From positions 1 to 18,065 of the forward strand of contig JAIROB010000169.1 of the NCBI GenBank assembly GCA_031257695.1: a stretch of DNA of 18,065 nt. The letters run 5' to 3'. The translations under genes were made by a program, and so were the position numbers. The DNA is from Treponema sp. GTDB taxonomy: Bacteria; Spirochaetota; Spirochaetia; Treponematales; Breznakiellaceae. Below, piece after piece: positions 1-7,840 of this stretch; within the stretch, counting starts at the first letter, position 1, and each line of letters begins with the position of its first letter. Below the pieces are notes generated by a model that did not search any database, had not been told where the DNA came from, and worked only from the letters and a program-made list of their open reading frames with translations.

Positions 1-1
1 G

Positions 2-32
2 GCTTTCCCAAAACTTCAGTTTTTGGGAAAGC
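2..32. repeat. Hairpin 1 of a three-hairpin cluster
   Basis: A 12-base arm (2-13, GCTTTCCCAAAA) is the exact reverse complement of 21-32, with a short loop around TTCAG. The TTCCCAAAACT core recurs in the hairpin at 80-116, so the two are probably copies of one palindromic repeat family. It touches the window edge, so it could also be the 3' end structure of an unseen upstream gene. No T-tract follows. Confidence 0.6.
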
Positions 33-47
33 AACCTCAGATTTATG

Positions 48-77
48 GGAAAAAGCGGGCTTTAGACCGTTTTTTCC
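48..77. terminator. A-tract/T-tract hairpin, possible bidirectional terminator
   Basis: Bases 48-58 (GGAAAAAGCGG) pair with 67-77 (CCGTTTTTTCC) with one G-T wobble around an 8-base loop. The A5 run on one side and T6 on the other are the layout of a weak bidirectional intrinsic terminator. The GC part of the stem is only about four pairs, so termination strength is doubtful. It sits between two related palindromes and may instead be part of that repeat cluster. Confidence 0.35.
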
Positions 78-79
78 AG

Positions 80-116
80 AGCCATTCCCAAAACTAACAG
101 AGTTTTGGGAATGGCT
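80..116. repeat. Perfect 16-bp inverted repeat (hairpin 3)
   Basis: AGCCATTCCCAAAACT (80-95) is the exact reverse complement of 101-116, leaving a 5-base loop AACAG. It shares the TTCCCAAAACT/AGTTTTGGGAA core with hairpin 1. Perfect arms of this length suggest a selected structure or a mobile palindromic repeat. No purine-rich coding signal lies inside it. An SD-like TAGGAGG (124-130) follows but no start codon lies behind it at a usable distance. Confidence 0.65.
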
Positions 117-222
117 CCACTATAGGAGGCGGGACGATAAAGATCAATAGGCCGCATTGCCGGGCGGCGGGGAGGGGCCGCGGGGTATTCATTAAAAAAC
201 AACTCTGTGTTACCCTCAAGAC

Positions 223-1365
223 GTGAGCGGGCCCCTGCTTTTGTCCAATGCCGAATCCCCGGAAGCTGTCTGCGAAAATAAATCCTATCTCAGGGAGCAG
301 CTCATAACCTATATTGGCAACAAGCGTTCCCTGCTGGGCTTCATAGGCGCCGGGATACGAAGGGTTCAGAAACGGCTGAACAGAAACAGCCTCGATACCT
401 TTGACGTGTTCAGCGGTTCCGGCATTGTGGCGCGGTACTTTAAACAGTTTTCCCGGCTCATAATCGCTAACGATCTGGAAAAATACTCCCGGGTTATAAA
501 CGAATGCTATTTGTCAAATAGAAGCGAAACGGATATGCCCCTCCTGAAACAGTATTACGACGAAATCACCGGCGAATTGGCAAACAGGCCCCTGGGGAGG
601 GGCTTAATTTCCGGGCTCTACGCTCCGGAGGACGAAAATGTTATCAGGCCGGGGGAACGTGTTTTTTATACCGTCAGGAACGCCGCGTATATTGACACGG
701 CGCGGCGGTTAATCGGCGGCCTGCCCGAGGGGGCGCAGAAATACTTTCTGGCGCCTTTGCTGTCGGAAGCGTCCATACACGCGAACACCTGCGGGGTGTT
801 TAAGGGCTTTTACAAAAACAGGGAAACGGGAACGGGCCAATACGGGGGGCGCAACCGGAACGCGCTGGGCAGAATAACCGGCAATATTGAGCTGCCCTTT
901 CCTGTTTTTAGCAGCTTCGATTCCGACGTTATGGTTTGCCAGGGGGACGCCAACGCCGTTATCGAGTATGTTCCGGAGGTTGATGTGGCCTATGTGGACC
1001 CTCCCTACAATCAGCATCCCTACGGATCGAATTATTTTATGTTAAACCTAATTCTGGACAACAAAAGGCCGGAACATATCAGCGCGGTTTCCGGCATACC
1101 GGAAGACTGGAACAGGTCCAGGTACAACAGCGCAAAATCCGCCCGGGCGGCCATGACGGAATTGCTGTCCGCCATAAAAGCGAAATTCCTTCTTATATCG
1201 TTTAATTCCGAGGGGTTTATCAGCCCGCCGGAAATGAAGGATATGCTGGGCGGCCTGGGCGCCCTTGAAGCGCTGGAAACAACCTACAACGTCTTTAAGG
1301 GAAGCAGGAACTTAAACAACAGGAATATTCATGTGAAGGAATATCTCTATTTATTGGAGAAATAA
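223..1365 (+). CDS. D12-class adenine-specific DNA methyltransferase, apparently solitary
   Basis: Predicted to transfer a methyl group from S-adenosylmethionine to adenine N6 in a specific DNA site. The 380-residue product starts the family core with YIGNKRSLL (30-38). SAM-binding motif I is DVFSGSG (61-67), and the catalytic motif IV is DPPY (259-262) followed by NQHPYGSNYFMLNLI, which resembles the COG3392 type of D12 methylase. Motif I before motif IV is the alpha-group order. The start is GTG; an in-frame stop at 193-195 limits the N-terminus and no strong ribosome site is visible, so TTG at 241 is possible. No restriction endonuclease is seen downstream, but the left side is cut off. 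The stop TAA overlaps the next ATG (TAATG), implying translational coupling to aroC. The recognition site cannot be read from the sequence. Confidence 0.85.
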   Translation: MSGPLLLSNAESPEAVCENKSYLREQLITYIGNKRSLLGFIGAGIRRVQKRLNRNSLDTFDVFSGSGIVARYFKQFSRLIIANDLEKYSRVINECYLSNRSETDMPLLKQYYDEITGELANRPLGRGLISGLYAPEDENVIRPGERVFYTVRNAAYIDTARRLIGGLPEGAQKYFLAPLLSEASIHANTCGVFKGFYKNRETGTGQYGGRNRNALGRITGNIELPFPVFSSFDSDVMVCQGDANAVIEYVPEVDVAYVDPPYNQHPYGSNYFMLNLILDNKRPEHISAVSGIPEDWNRSRYNSAKSARAAMTELLSAIKAKFLLISFNSEGFISPPEMKDMLGGLGALEALETTYNVFKGSRNLNNRNIHVKEYLYLLEK

Positions 1366-2483
1366 TGGCGGGAAACAGCAGCGGAAGGGTTTTTACCGTA
1401 ACTACCTTTGGCGAATCCCACGGCCCGGCGCTGGGCTGCGTTGTGGACGGCTGCCCGGCGGGGGTTCCCCTGGAGGCCGAAGCCATAGGCCGGGAACTCC
1501 GCCGCCGGCGGCCCGGCGGGGGCGGCCCCTCCACCCCCCGCTTTGAAGCGGACGAGCCGGAGATTCTTTCCGGGGTCTTTGAGGGGAAAACCCTGGGCAG
1601 CCCCATCGCCATACTGGTGCGGAACACCGGAGCGCGTTCCGCGGATTACGGGGAGCTCAGGGACTTCTACCGGCCCGGACACGCGGACTGGACCTGGGAG
1701 GCTAAATACGGGTTTCGGGATCACCGGGGGGGCGGCAGGAGTTCCGCCCGGGAGACCCTGGGCCGGGTTGCCGCCGGCGCGGTGGCCAGGGCTTTTCTGG
1801 CGGATCAGAACATCAGTATCCGAAGCTGGACCTCCGCGGCCGCGGGAATCGACGCCCCTCCCTTTGATTCGCCGGATTTTGACCTTGAGGAGGTTGAACG
1901 GAACCCCCTGCGCTTTCCCAACCGGCCCCGCGCGGAAAGGGCCCTGGAGGAGATTGAGCGCCTGCGGGTCCTGGGCGACAGCGCTGGGGGAAAGGTTTCC
2001 TGCAGGGTTGCCGGCCTTATGCCAGGCCTGGGGGAACCGGTCTTCGATAAGCTGGACGCCCGCCTTGCCGCGGCCATGCTGTCCCTGGGCGCGGCCAAGG
2101 GCATTGAGTTCGGGGCCGGGTTTGGTGCCGCCTATTCCCGGGGCTCGGAGAATAACGATTCCCCCGCGGCGCCCCCGCCGGGCCGGGACCGCCGCTCCCT
2201 GCCGCCGGGAGCGCCGGTCCTGGACTTTGCCTCCAACAGGGCCGGCGGTATCCTTGGGGGGCTGTCAACGGGGATGCCCCTGGAATTTACCGTGGCCTTC
2301 AAACCGGTTCCTTCAATTTCCCGGCCCCAGAAAACGGTGGACCGCGAAGGGAGGCCCCGGGATCTTGTCATAACAGGCCGCCACGATGTGTGCGTGTGCC
2401 CCCGGGCGGCGCCGGTGGTGGAAGCCATGACCGCGCTGGTAGTGGCGGATCTGACTTTGCTCAACCGGCTGGCCAGGGCCTAG
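1365..2483 (+). CDS. aroC: Chorismate synthase
   Basis: Converts 5-enolpyruvylshikimate-3-phosphate to chorismate, the last shikimate-pathway step, using reduced FMN; cytoplasmic. The 372 residues match the usual 350-390. Visible signatures are GESHGPAL (16-23), the long conserved block from GHADWTWEAKYGFRDH (105-120) through RGGGRSSARETLGR (121-134), ASNRAGGILGG in the C-terminal half, and GRHDVCVCPRAAPVVEAM near the end. The ATG overlaps the stop of the DNA methylase gene, with GGAGA at 1356-1360 as ribosome site. No other shikimate gene is near. It ends three bases before the end of the convergent minus-strand gene, with no terminator between them. Confidence 0.97.
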   Translation: MAGNSSGRVFTVTTFGESHGPALGCVVDGCPAGVPLEAEAIGRELRRRRPGGGGPSTPRFEADEPEILSGVFEGKTLGSPIAILVRNTGARSADYGELRDFYRPGHADWTWEAKYGFRDHRGGGRSSARETLGRVAAGAVARAFLADQNISIRSWTSAAAGIDAPPFDSPDFDLEEVERNPLRFPNRPRAERALEEIERLRVLGDSAGGKVSCRVAGLMPGLGEPVFDKLDARLAAAMLSLGAAKGIEFGAGFGAAYSRGSENNDSPAAPPPGRDRRSLPPGAPVLDFASNRAGGILGGLSTGMPLEFTVAFKPVPSISRPQKTVDREGRPRDLVITGRHDVCVCPRAAPVVEAMTALVVADLTLLNRLARA

Positions 2484-2486
2484 GGC

Positions 2487-3923
2487 CTACAACTGCAAAC
2501 GCCAGGAAACGCCCGCTTCCCAATCCCGGTCCGGCCCGGAGACGCTTGCCTTCAGGGAGACCCGCCCCCATTTCCCCCGAATTGACGCGGAGGCGCCGGC
2601 CTCCGCCTGCCCCTCACCTTTTTTGTTGACCCCATACCCCGGCTTAAAGCTGAACTGGAAGGGTTTCACGGCGCAGGAGGCTTCGGCGTTTATTGCAGCG
2701 GAGGCGAATTCGTAGTCCCCCGGGGCTTCACGGTATATGCCGTGGAGATCGCCCTGGAAAACAAGGGAAACCTTCCCCAGGGTAAAGGCCCAGAGCGCGG
2801 CGATACTGTCGGCTTTGTTTTCCGCGTCCGATGCGTCCCGGTCCATGGCGAGCGAGATCCGGGAGGGCCGGAAAAAAGGTTGGGATCGGGGCGGGGCAGT
2901 TTGAAAACGATAGTAGAGCTGGACGGAGCCCTTGGAGAATCGCTCTCCCGCCGCGGCCGCCCTAAGGGTGGCGCTGGCCCTGAACAGGCTGCTCCGTTTC
3001 CCCCGCCTCTCCAGCCGGGCCGCGGCGCGAAACCCCGCCCCGGTTGCGTTCCCGTCTCTGCCCGTGTAGCGGCTCCCCGCGGCGTCCGCGGCCAGGGAAA
3101 CCCGCCAGGGCCGGTCGCCGATGCGGAACGCCAGGTTGCCGTACAGATCCTTCCCGTAGGCAAAGGTTTCGGACCAGGCCATGTCCGCGGCAGCGGCAAA
3201 ACCCGGGCTGTCGAAGCACAGACTTCCCGCCATAATATCCTGGTCCCGCTCCGGCAGGGGGGGCGTTTCGGAAAACCAGGCCGCCGGGGTTTTCGCCTCC
3301 AGATGGTTGCGGGCATAGAAGCCCTCTACCCTGAGAGAGGCGTTTTTCGCAAGCTGCGCCTCAAAACCCCCGTCAAGGGCGGCCTGGTTCCTGCCGTCCA
3401 GGAGCGCGGACCCAAAGCCCCTCGCCGGACCGAGGCGGGGAAGGGCAAACCAGGGGCTGCCCAGCCAGAGATAGAGAGAGCGCTCTTTTGTTGCGGAAGG
3501 TTCCGTATACAGATCCGCGCTAGTCCCCTGACGCTGCTCAACGTAGGGCATACCCCGGTTCCAGACATTTTTGATCCGCGCCGGCAGCCCCCCTTCGTCC
3601 AGGATGCCCCACAAGAGCCGGGACCCCGTGGTTTCGTGGTAAAGCCCCCCGGAGAAAGCGTCCAGCCCCGCCCCGAATTCCGGGGAGGGCGGAGCGGGCC
3701 GCCGGTCGATTGCCTGGGCCCGCAGGGTCAAGGCCGGTTTGTGGGCCCGCAGACGAAGATCCCCCCGGTTGATCAGATTTCCTTCATAGGCCCAGGAACC
3801 GGACCAGAGCATATCCACGGAAAAGGTTCCCGCCTTTCCCAAAGCAAAGCCCAGGGGAAAAACGCCCGCCGCGGGGCACAGCAGCAACGCCGCCAGGGGC
3901 AAAAAATACAATCTCCGCGCCAT
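2487..3923 (-). CDS. Predicted exported, probably outer-membrane protein, unknown function
   Basis: I do not recognise the family. The 478-residue product begins MARRLYFLPLAALLLC and a hydrophobic stretch ending around residue 28, a plausible Sec signal peptide without a clear lipobox. The mature part is rich in aromatic and glycine residues with alternating polar/hydrophobic segments, for example near the C-terminus VSLKASVSGPDRDWEAGVSW, and ends in WRLQL. That pattern suggests a beta-barrel or beta-rich surface protein. It lies 54 bases after the second LPP20 gene on the same strand, so it may be the last gene of the envelope operon. No strong ribosome site precedes the ATG. It converges on aroC with a 3-base gap. 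Confidence 0.7.
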   Translation of the reverse strand: MARRLYFLPLAALLLCPAAGVFPLGFALGKAGTFSVDMLWSGSWAYEGNLINRGDLRLRAHKPALTLRAQAIDRRPAPPSPEFGAGLDAFSGGLYHETTGSRLLWGILDEGGLPARIKNVWNRGMPYVEQRQGTSADLYTEPSATKERSLYLWLGSPWFALPRLGPARGFGSALLDGRNQAALDGGFEAQLAKNASLRVEGFYARNHLEAKTPAAWFSETPPLPERDQDIMAGSLCFDSPGFAAAADMAWSETFAYGKDLYGNLAFRIGDRPWRVSLAADAAGSRYTGRDGNATGAGFRAAARLERRGKRSSLFRASATLRAAAAGERFSKGSVQLYYRFQTAPPRSQPFFRPSRISLAMDRDASDAENKADSIAALWAFTLGKVSLVFQGDLHGIYREAPGDYEFASAAINAEASCAVKPFQFSFKPGYGVNKKGEGQAEAGASASIRGKWGRVSLKASVSGPDRDWEAGVSWRLQL

Positions 3924-3977
3924 ACCCTATTAAGGGCATGGGCGTGAAAATTGCTTTAGTGAAATGAAAAAAAACGG

Positions 3978-5147
3978 TTATTTTTGGGGAATGAGCCGGG
4001 CAAGAAAAGACAACAGGGTTTTGGCATAATCGTCCTTGATTTTGGCCTCCGCCGCCCGGAGCGCCCGGATCTCCGCCTCCGAAACGCTCAGATGGCCCTC
4101 CCGGCCGTTGACATTGTAGGAAAACAGGATCTCGCCGGCGGCGGCGTCCACTAAATCGCCGTCCAGAACGTAGCGGACAAATTTGTTGGTTTGGTTGGGC
4201 AGCTGAACTTCGGAAAAGGAGATCCGCGCCCGGATCTGATACGGGGCGTTGGAGCCCCCGGTCCTGAAACCTGCCGCGCTCAACACCGACGCAAAGGCGC
4301 TGCGGATACGGTTTTCCCGGTCCCCCTCCACGGTCACCGACACCGGTATAGCCCTGATGATGGCCGCTCTCTCCAGCCGGTAATCCTCGCTTTGCCGCAT
4401 CTCCGCCGGAACCGGGGCGCCGATGACGGACAGCACATTGGCGAAAACCTTGTTTGCCTCCGCAAGGGTTGCGGCAAACTGGAACCGGGCAAGGCCATCC
4501 ATGCTGTCCCGGTCCGTGGCGGGAATATCCGTCAAGGTGTCTATGATCCTCTGGTTATCCCGAATCATCTGGGCGTATTGCCGGGCTGTTTGGGCGTTTT
4601 CCATAACCGCCACCGCGTAAAAGAGGCTGCCGTCGGACCAGACATCCCGAATTGCCGCGCCCACCAGATCCATGGCGGTGGAGGTTCGTATGGACTCCTC
4701 CAGGGAAGCGCCTTCATACCAGTCCGCGGTCCGGCCGTTTACCACCATTTCCTGATACGAGTTGGTAATGGTCTGATCCGCCTGCAGGGACAGGCTGTAG
4801 ACGGATGACAGGGCGGTAAGGGCACTTTTTTCCGCCTGATCCCGGCTGCGCCCGGACCCGACCGCGGCGACATAACTGTTCCGGCTATACACCGATTCCG
4901 GGGAATCGACCCACGCGGGCCGGGCGCCGGTCTTGACCGCGGCCGGCTCCGGGGAAGCCGTATTCGCGGCGGCCGCGGCGGGCGGCCCCGCCAAACCGCC
5001 TCCGTCCATGGCCCGCAGGGCCGCGTCGGCCCCGGCAACAGCCTCGGCTTCCCGGTTATCCCTGGCCGGTGGGGCGGCAGCGCAGCCGCCCAGGGACAGT
5101 AAAAAAACGAGCGGAAAAAACAATGCCCCTGATTTTGGTTTTTTCAT
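3978..5147 (-). CDS. LPP20-family lipoprotein (first of a tandem pair by position)
   Basis: A 389-residue outer-membrane-type lipoprotein of unknown molecular role. The signal peptide MKKPKSGALFFPLVFLLSLGGC has lipobox LGGC with the lipidated cysteine at 22. An Ala/Pro/Asp-rich linker follows. An LPP20-like domain starts near ARPAWVDSP, followed by YVAAVGSGRSRDQAEKSAL; the C-terminal half has a further beta-rich region (VDGDLVDAAAGEILFSYNVN). The reading frame is open 60 codons further upstream, but those codons overlap the neighbouring gene and lack a signal peptide, so the start is placed at 5147. It begins 14 bases after the stop of the other LPP20 gene and is probably cotranscribed with it. 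Confidence 0.8.
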   Translation of the reverse strand: MKKPKSGALFFPLVFLLSLGGCAAAPPARDNREAEAVAGADAALRAMDGGGLAGPPAAAAANTASPEPAAVKTGARPAWVDSPESVYSRNSYVAAVGSGRSRDQAEKSALTALSSVYSLSLQADQTITNSYQEMVVNGRTADWYEGASLEESIRTSTAMDLVGAAIRDVWSDGSLFYAVAVMENAQTARQYAQMIRDNQRIIDTLTDIPATDRDSMDGLARFQFAATLAEANKVFANVLSVIGAPVPAEMRQSEDYRLERAAIIRAIPVSVTVEGDRENRIRSAFASVLSAAGFRTGGSNAPYQIRARISFSEVQLPNQTNKFVRYVLDGDLVDAAAGEILFSYNVNGREGHLSVSEAEIRALRAAEAKIKDDYAKTLLSFLARLIPQK

Positions 5148-5161
5148 GTCCGCGTCGCCCG

Positions 5162-5716
5162 TTATTCGTAGACCGGAACCGGCTTTTCCCGCTTGGCAAG
5201 CTGGTCGTCCAGCATCCGCAGGGCTTCTTCGGCTTTGAATTCGGCGTAACGGGCTTCCTCGCTGGTGAACACAGGCGCAAGGGCTGCCCTGGCGTCGGCA
5301 ATCTTGTATTCCACCAGGTACCACCATGTGCCGTCTGGGGCCTCCCAGCGTTGGATAGGCCGGGAGCCGTTCAACTGCATGGAAGTAATCTGGCGGCTGA
5401 CATCTTCCTGGAGGGAAAGGGCGGTCTGGCTGCCGACGGTTCCCGCGTCCCGCATATAGTCGGTAAACATAGCGTCAACCTTGGTGTCGAGCTGCCGGGC
5501 CACGCTGGTCCGGGCGCGGGCTTCCGCGGTGTTCATGGACAGTTGGGCCGAAGACTGCTTGGCGCTGCCTATGCCCCACAGCGCGTCTTCCGGGGGGAAG
5601 TCGTTGAGCCAGGGCGGAGTGTTCGGATCCTGCCGAGCCGCGGACGCTCCGCCGCAGCTTAAGGCTGACAAAACAACGGCAGCCGCCATAAGACAAATCG
5701 AGAGACCTTTTTTCAT
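5162..5716 (-). CDS. LPP20-like lipoprotein, short form
   Basis: A 184-residue lipoprotein. The signal peptide MKKGLSICLMAAAVVLSALSC has lipobox ALSC with cysteine 21. The mature part opens PPWLNDFPPEDALWGIGSAK and continues TAEARARTSVARQL, the pattern of the LPP20 fold, then an Arg/Trp strand region (RWEAPDGTWWYLVEY) and an acidic/basic helix to the end. The start at 5716 is fixed by a perfect GGAGGAG at 5723-5729; an ATG at 5731 lies inside that ribosome site and is not used. It resembles only part of the adjacent longer LPP20 protein, so the two look like diverged paralogues. An AT-rich 150-base gap separates it from the COG3014 gene upstream. Confidence 0.8.
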   Translation of the reverse strand: MKKGLSICLMAAAVVLSALSCGGASAARQDPNTPPWLNDFPPEDALWGIGSAKQSSAQLSMNTAEARARTSVARQLDTKVDAMFTDYMRDAGTVGSQTALSLQEDVSRQITSMQLNGSRPIQRWEAPDGTWWYLVEYKIADARAALAPVFTSEEARYAEFKAEEALRMLDDQLAKREKPVPVYE

Positions 5717-5722
5717 TACAAA

Positions 5723-5729
5723 CTCCTCC
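5723..5729 (-). promoter_or_regulatory. Strong ribosome binding site deciding the start of the short LPP20 gene
   Basis: GGAGGAG on the minus strand ends 6 bases before the ATG at 5716. It makes the earlier in-frame ATG at 5731, which overlaps this site, an unlikely start. Confidence 0.8.
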
Positions 5730-5781
5730 ATAAATTAAGAAAACATTCAATAGCACGGCGCCGAGGGCCTGCTATGCCGAC

Positions 5782-5810
5782 AATATAGCCCCCCTATCCC
5801 TAAAAATCCA
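5782..5810 (-). promoter_or_regulatory. Possible internal promoter before the LPP20 pair
   Basis: On the minus strand, TGGATT (5805-5810) and TATATT (5782-5787) are separated by 17 bases, giving 3/6 and 5/6 matches to sigma-70 boxes. A start near 5775 would leave a leader of about 58 bases. The region is AT-rich against a GC-rich background. A second TATACT lies nearby at 5826-5831 with a poorer -35. Confidence 0.3.
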
Positions 5811-5866
5811 GAATAGGGCGTAAAAAGTATATTTTTTAGGCCCGCCGCGTCCCCGCGCTGCCGGCC

Positions 5867-7177
5867 TCATTGCAGGCACACCGCTTCCGCCAGGTTCAGC
5901 CCGCCGGCTCGAAGCGCCACATTTTCCTGCCGGAATGCGCCGACCACCCTGCCGCCCGAATAGTAGATGATCGAGTAGGAATAAAGCCCCGGATCCAGGG
6001 TGATTCCCCCCACATAGGCCCTGGCAGGAAAATACCGGGAAATCCGCAGATCCGCCTTTTCGCTGGCCTCGGCAAATATCTGGGTCCCTATGCTCAACAG
6101 GCCCAGGATCATTCCGGCGTCGCCCCCCGCTTCGTCTCCCGCTCTGTCCATAACCGAGGAAGCAACCCCCTTGACGATCCCCCTCAGTACCGCCTTAAGA
6201 TAGGCCAGATGCGCCCGTTCCTTGAAGGTTTCGGTGGCTATCGCCCCTATGTCCTCCAAAAGCTCCAGATCGAAGGATTCCCCGGAGTCAAAACGCACCT
6301 CAATTCTGTTCACCGCCGAAGGCCGGGGGATCATCACCGGCAGGGCTATTTTGATGTACCGGGCGTTGGGAATAAGGACGCGGATAATCTCCTCCTCTTT
6401 AATCGGAGCGGATCCGCTAAAGGCAATCGCGTTGAACCGCGCCTTGCCGGCCGGCACCGGAAGTTCCTCGTCAAGGGAGCGGGGCGGGGAAAAGGGATAG
6501 ACCGAAGGGTTGTTCGCAAAGGCCAGGCGTATCTGGTCCCGGTCTATGCGGGCATCGTCCAGGTTTCCGTTTCCCCGGTAGAACAGCATGCCCAGGTAGC
6601 GGGCCAGCGCGGAGTTGGTAAACGTGGCCTGCGCGGCCGCCGGGTCGGGGGGTATTTCCGAGCCCTCTTTCAGCGCCGCCTGCTGCATATTGTCCACAAT
6701 AACGCCGTATTTGGAAGCCAGAAAAGCCAGTTTGTTGTTCATCCTCCGTATTTCCACCATGGCATCCTCAAGATCATCCTCATGGTAGTAGTTAAGGGCG
6801 TTGAAGGCGTTGATGTAGATATCTTCGTAATCCTCCCCGGCGTATTCCTGGACAGTATCGTTGACAAGATAGGTTCCTAGTTCCATGGTGATGCTTTTGG
6901 TATAGGCGGCTTCAATGGCCCGTTCCCCCTCCTGGAGCAGTTCCGTGGATAGGCGGTAATTCTCTACATAGTGATTCAACACCCCCGCGTCGAGGTAGTA
7001 GAGCACGGCGTCCTTGTCCCGGTACAGGTTCTTTTTATCCTTTTCGATGATCGCCAGACTTTCATGGTACTCGCCCCTCTGGGCGCGGGTCTCCGCTTCC
7101 CTGTGGGGAGTTCCCGACGCGCAGGAAAAAAGCAGCAAAAACAGGCCCGTTAAGAGAAACGCCCCTTGCCTTTTCAA
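5867..7177 (-). CDS. COG3014-type lipoprotein
   Basis: A 436-residue lipoprotein that resembles the uncharacterised COG3014 family, often found beside lpoB and LPP20 genes. From the proposed TTG start the product reads MKRQGAFLLTGLFLLLFSC, a compact lipoprotein signal with the cysteine at 19. A helical, TPR-like segment follows (REAETRAQRGEYHESLAII, then LLQEGERAIEAAY). The central and C-terminal parts are beta-rich, ending near VGGITLDPGLYSYSI. TTG at 7177 is chosen because AGGGGG lies 6 bases upstream and gives a good signal peptide. A longer frame to 7258 would overlap lpoB by 71 bases and bury the signal. The gap to lpoB is 10 bases, indicating cotranscription. The molecular function is unknown. 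Confidence 0.8.
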   Translation of the reverse strand: MKRQGAFLLTGLFLLLFSCASGTPHREAETRAQRGEYHESLAIIEKDKKNLYRDKDAVLYYLDAGVLNHYVENYRLSTELLQEGERAIEAAYTKSITMELGTYLVNDTVQEYAGEDYEDIYINAFNALNYYHEDDLEDAMVEIRRMNNKLAFLASKYGVIVDNMQQAALKEGSEIPPDPAAAQATFTNSALARYLGMLFYRGNGNLDDARIDRDQIRLAFANNPSVYPFSPPRSLDEELPVPAGKARFNAIAFSGSAPIKEEEIIRVLIPNARYIKIALPVMIPRPSAVNRIEVRFDSGESFDLELLEDIGAIATETFKERAHLAYLKAVLRGIVKGVASSVMDRAGDEAGGDAGMILGLLSIGTQIFAEASEKADLRISRYFPARAYVGGITLDPGLYSYSIIYYSGGRVVGAFRQENVALRAGGLNLAEAVCLQ

Positions 7178-7183
7178 AGCGAT

Positions 7184-7189
7184 CCCCCT
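7184..7189 (-). promoter_or_regulatory. Ribosome binding site supporting the TTG start of the COG3014 gene
   Basis: AGGGGG on the minus strand overlaps the lpoB stop codon (TAG at 7190-7188) and lies 6 bases before the TTG at 7177. This is the main nucleotide evidence for the non-ATG start. Confidence 0.55.
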
Positions 7190-7796
7190 ATAACTTCGAT
7201 CTCGGAGTCTGGATAATCTTTTTAATTTCGTTGTTCTGGTCCATCCACATCCGGGCATTGGTCTCGACGTTGGTCAGCTCGGCGCTTACATAGTAAGTCC
7301 GGGTGGCGGTTCCCCCCGCGCGGTCAATGATGGTCTTTACCGACCCGGTGAGCAGGAAGTCCGCGCCAGTTTCGTTGCCCAGCGCGGCGGCGGTGGCTTC
7401 GCTGGCGTTCCCCTGCTGATCCTGGCGCTCCGCCCGGAGTTCGTCCCGGGCGCTGCCGCCGGCCACAAAGTCGAGTTTGCCGCTGTTAAAGATGGCAATC
7501 TCCATGGAACTGGAAATAATGGAAGTATCGATATGCTCATCGCTTTCATTCCTGAAGTTCCCCACCAAAACCGTGGGAATCCCCCCCCGGCGGGCAATTT
7601 CCTGGGTAACCCGGGGCGAATCCAGGCAAGCCCTGATCAGGCTGTCGCAGACTATGCGGACATCGGTGTCGTTCCAGAGGCCGCTCAAATCGACCTGGGT
7701 TCCCGCGTCAACCCGGGTAACCTTGGGGTTGGAACTGCAGGACGCAAGCAGGGCAAACGCCGCGACAATAACAGATGCTTTTACGATTGGTTTCAT
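7188..7796 (-). CDS. lpoB: LpoB-like penicillin-binding-protein activator lipoprotein
   Basis: A 202-residue outer-membrane lipoprotein of the LpoB family (Pfam PF13036). In E. coli LpoB crosses the periplasm to stimulate the peptidoglycan synthase PBP1b. Here the signal is MKPIVKASVIVAAFALLASC with cysteine 20. The family core is visible in DLSGLWNDTDVRIVCDSLI, IPTVLVGNFRNESDEHIDT, the GADFLLTGSVKTI strand and the terminal VSAELTNVETNARMWMDQNN. It lacks the long proline-rich linker of E. coli LpoB. The start at 7796 follows GGAGGA with a somewhat long 10-base spacer; ATG at 7814 overlaps that site. It is the first gene of the envelope operon, behind a good promoter. Whether its partner is a PBP1b-like enzyme cannot be told from this window. 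Confidence 0.88.
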   Translation of the reverse strand: MKPIVKASVIVAAFALLASCSSNPKVTRVDAGTQVDLSGLWNDTDVRIVCDSLIRACLDSPRVTQEIARRGGIPTVLVGNFRNESDEHIDTSIISSSMEIAIFNSGKLDFVAGGSARDELRAERQDQQGNASEATAAALGNETGADFLLTGSVKTIIDRAGGTATRTYYVSAELTNVETNARMWMDQNNEIKKIIQTPRSKL

Positions 7797-7840
7797 AATG
7801 ATAATTTCCTCCATAAAGCCGGTACGGCCAATATTATGCC

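Noticed and set aside
124..226. Possible short ORF after the SD-like TAGGAGG, ending at TGA 224-226 over the methylase GTG
   Set aside because: The frame is open but has no ATG, GTG or TTG at a usable distance from the SD-like site.
1543..2373. Plus-strand ORF of 276 codons inside aroC
   Set aside because: It lies fully within chorismate synthase in another frame and has Arg/Pro-rich shadow composition.
2742..3947. Long plus-strand ORF of 401 codons opposite the unrecognised exported protein
   Set aside because: It is the antisense frame of a GC-rich gene. It lacks a ribosome site and signal peptide, and it is rich in Arg, Gly and Pro as expected from shadow frames.
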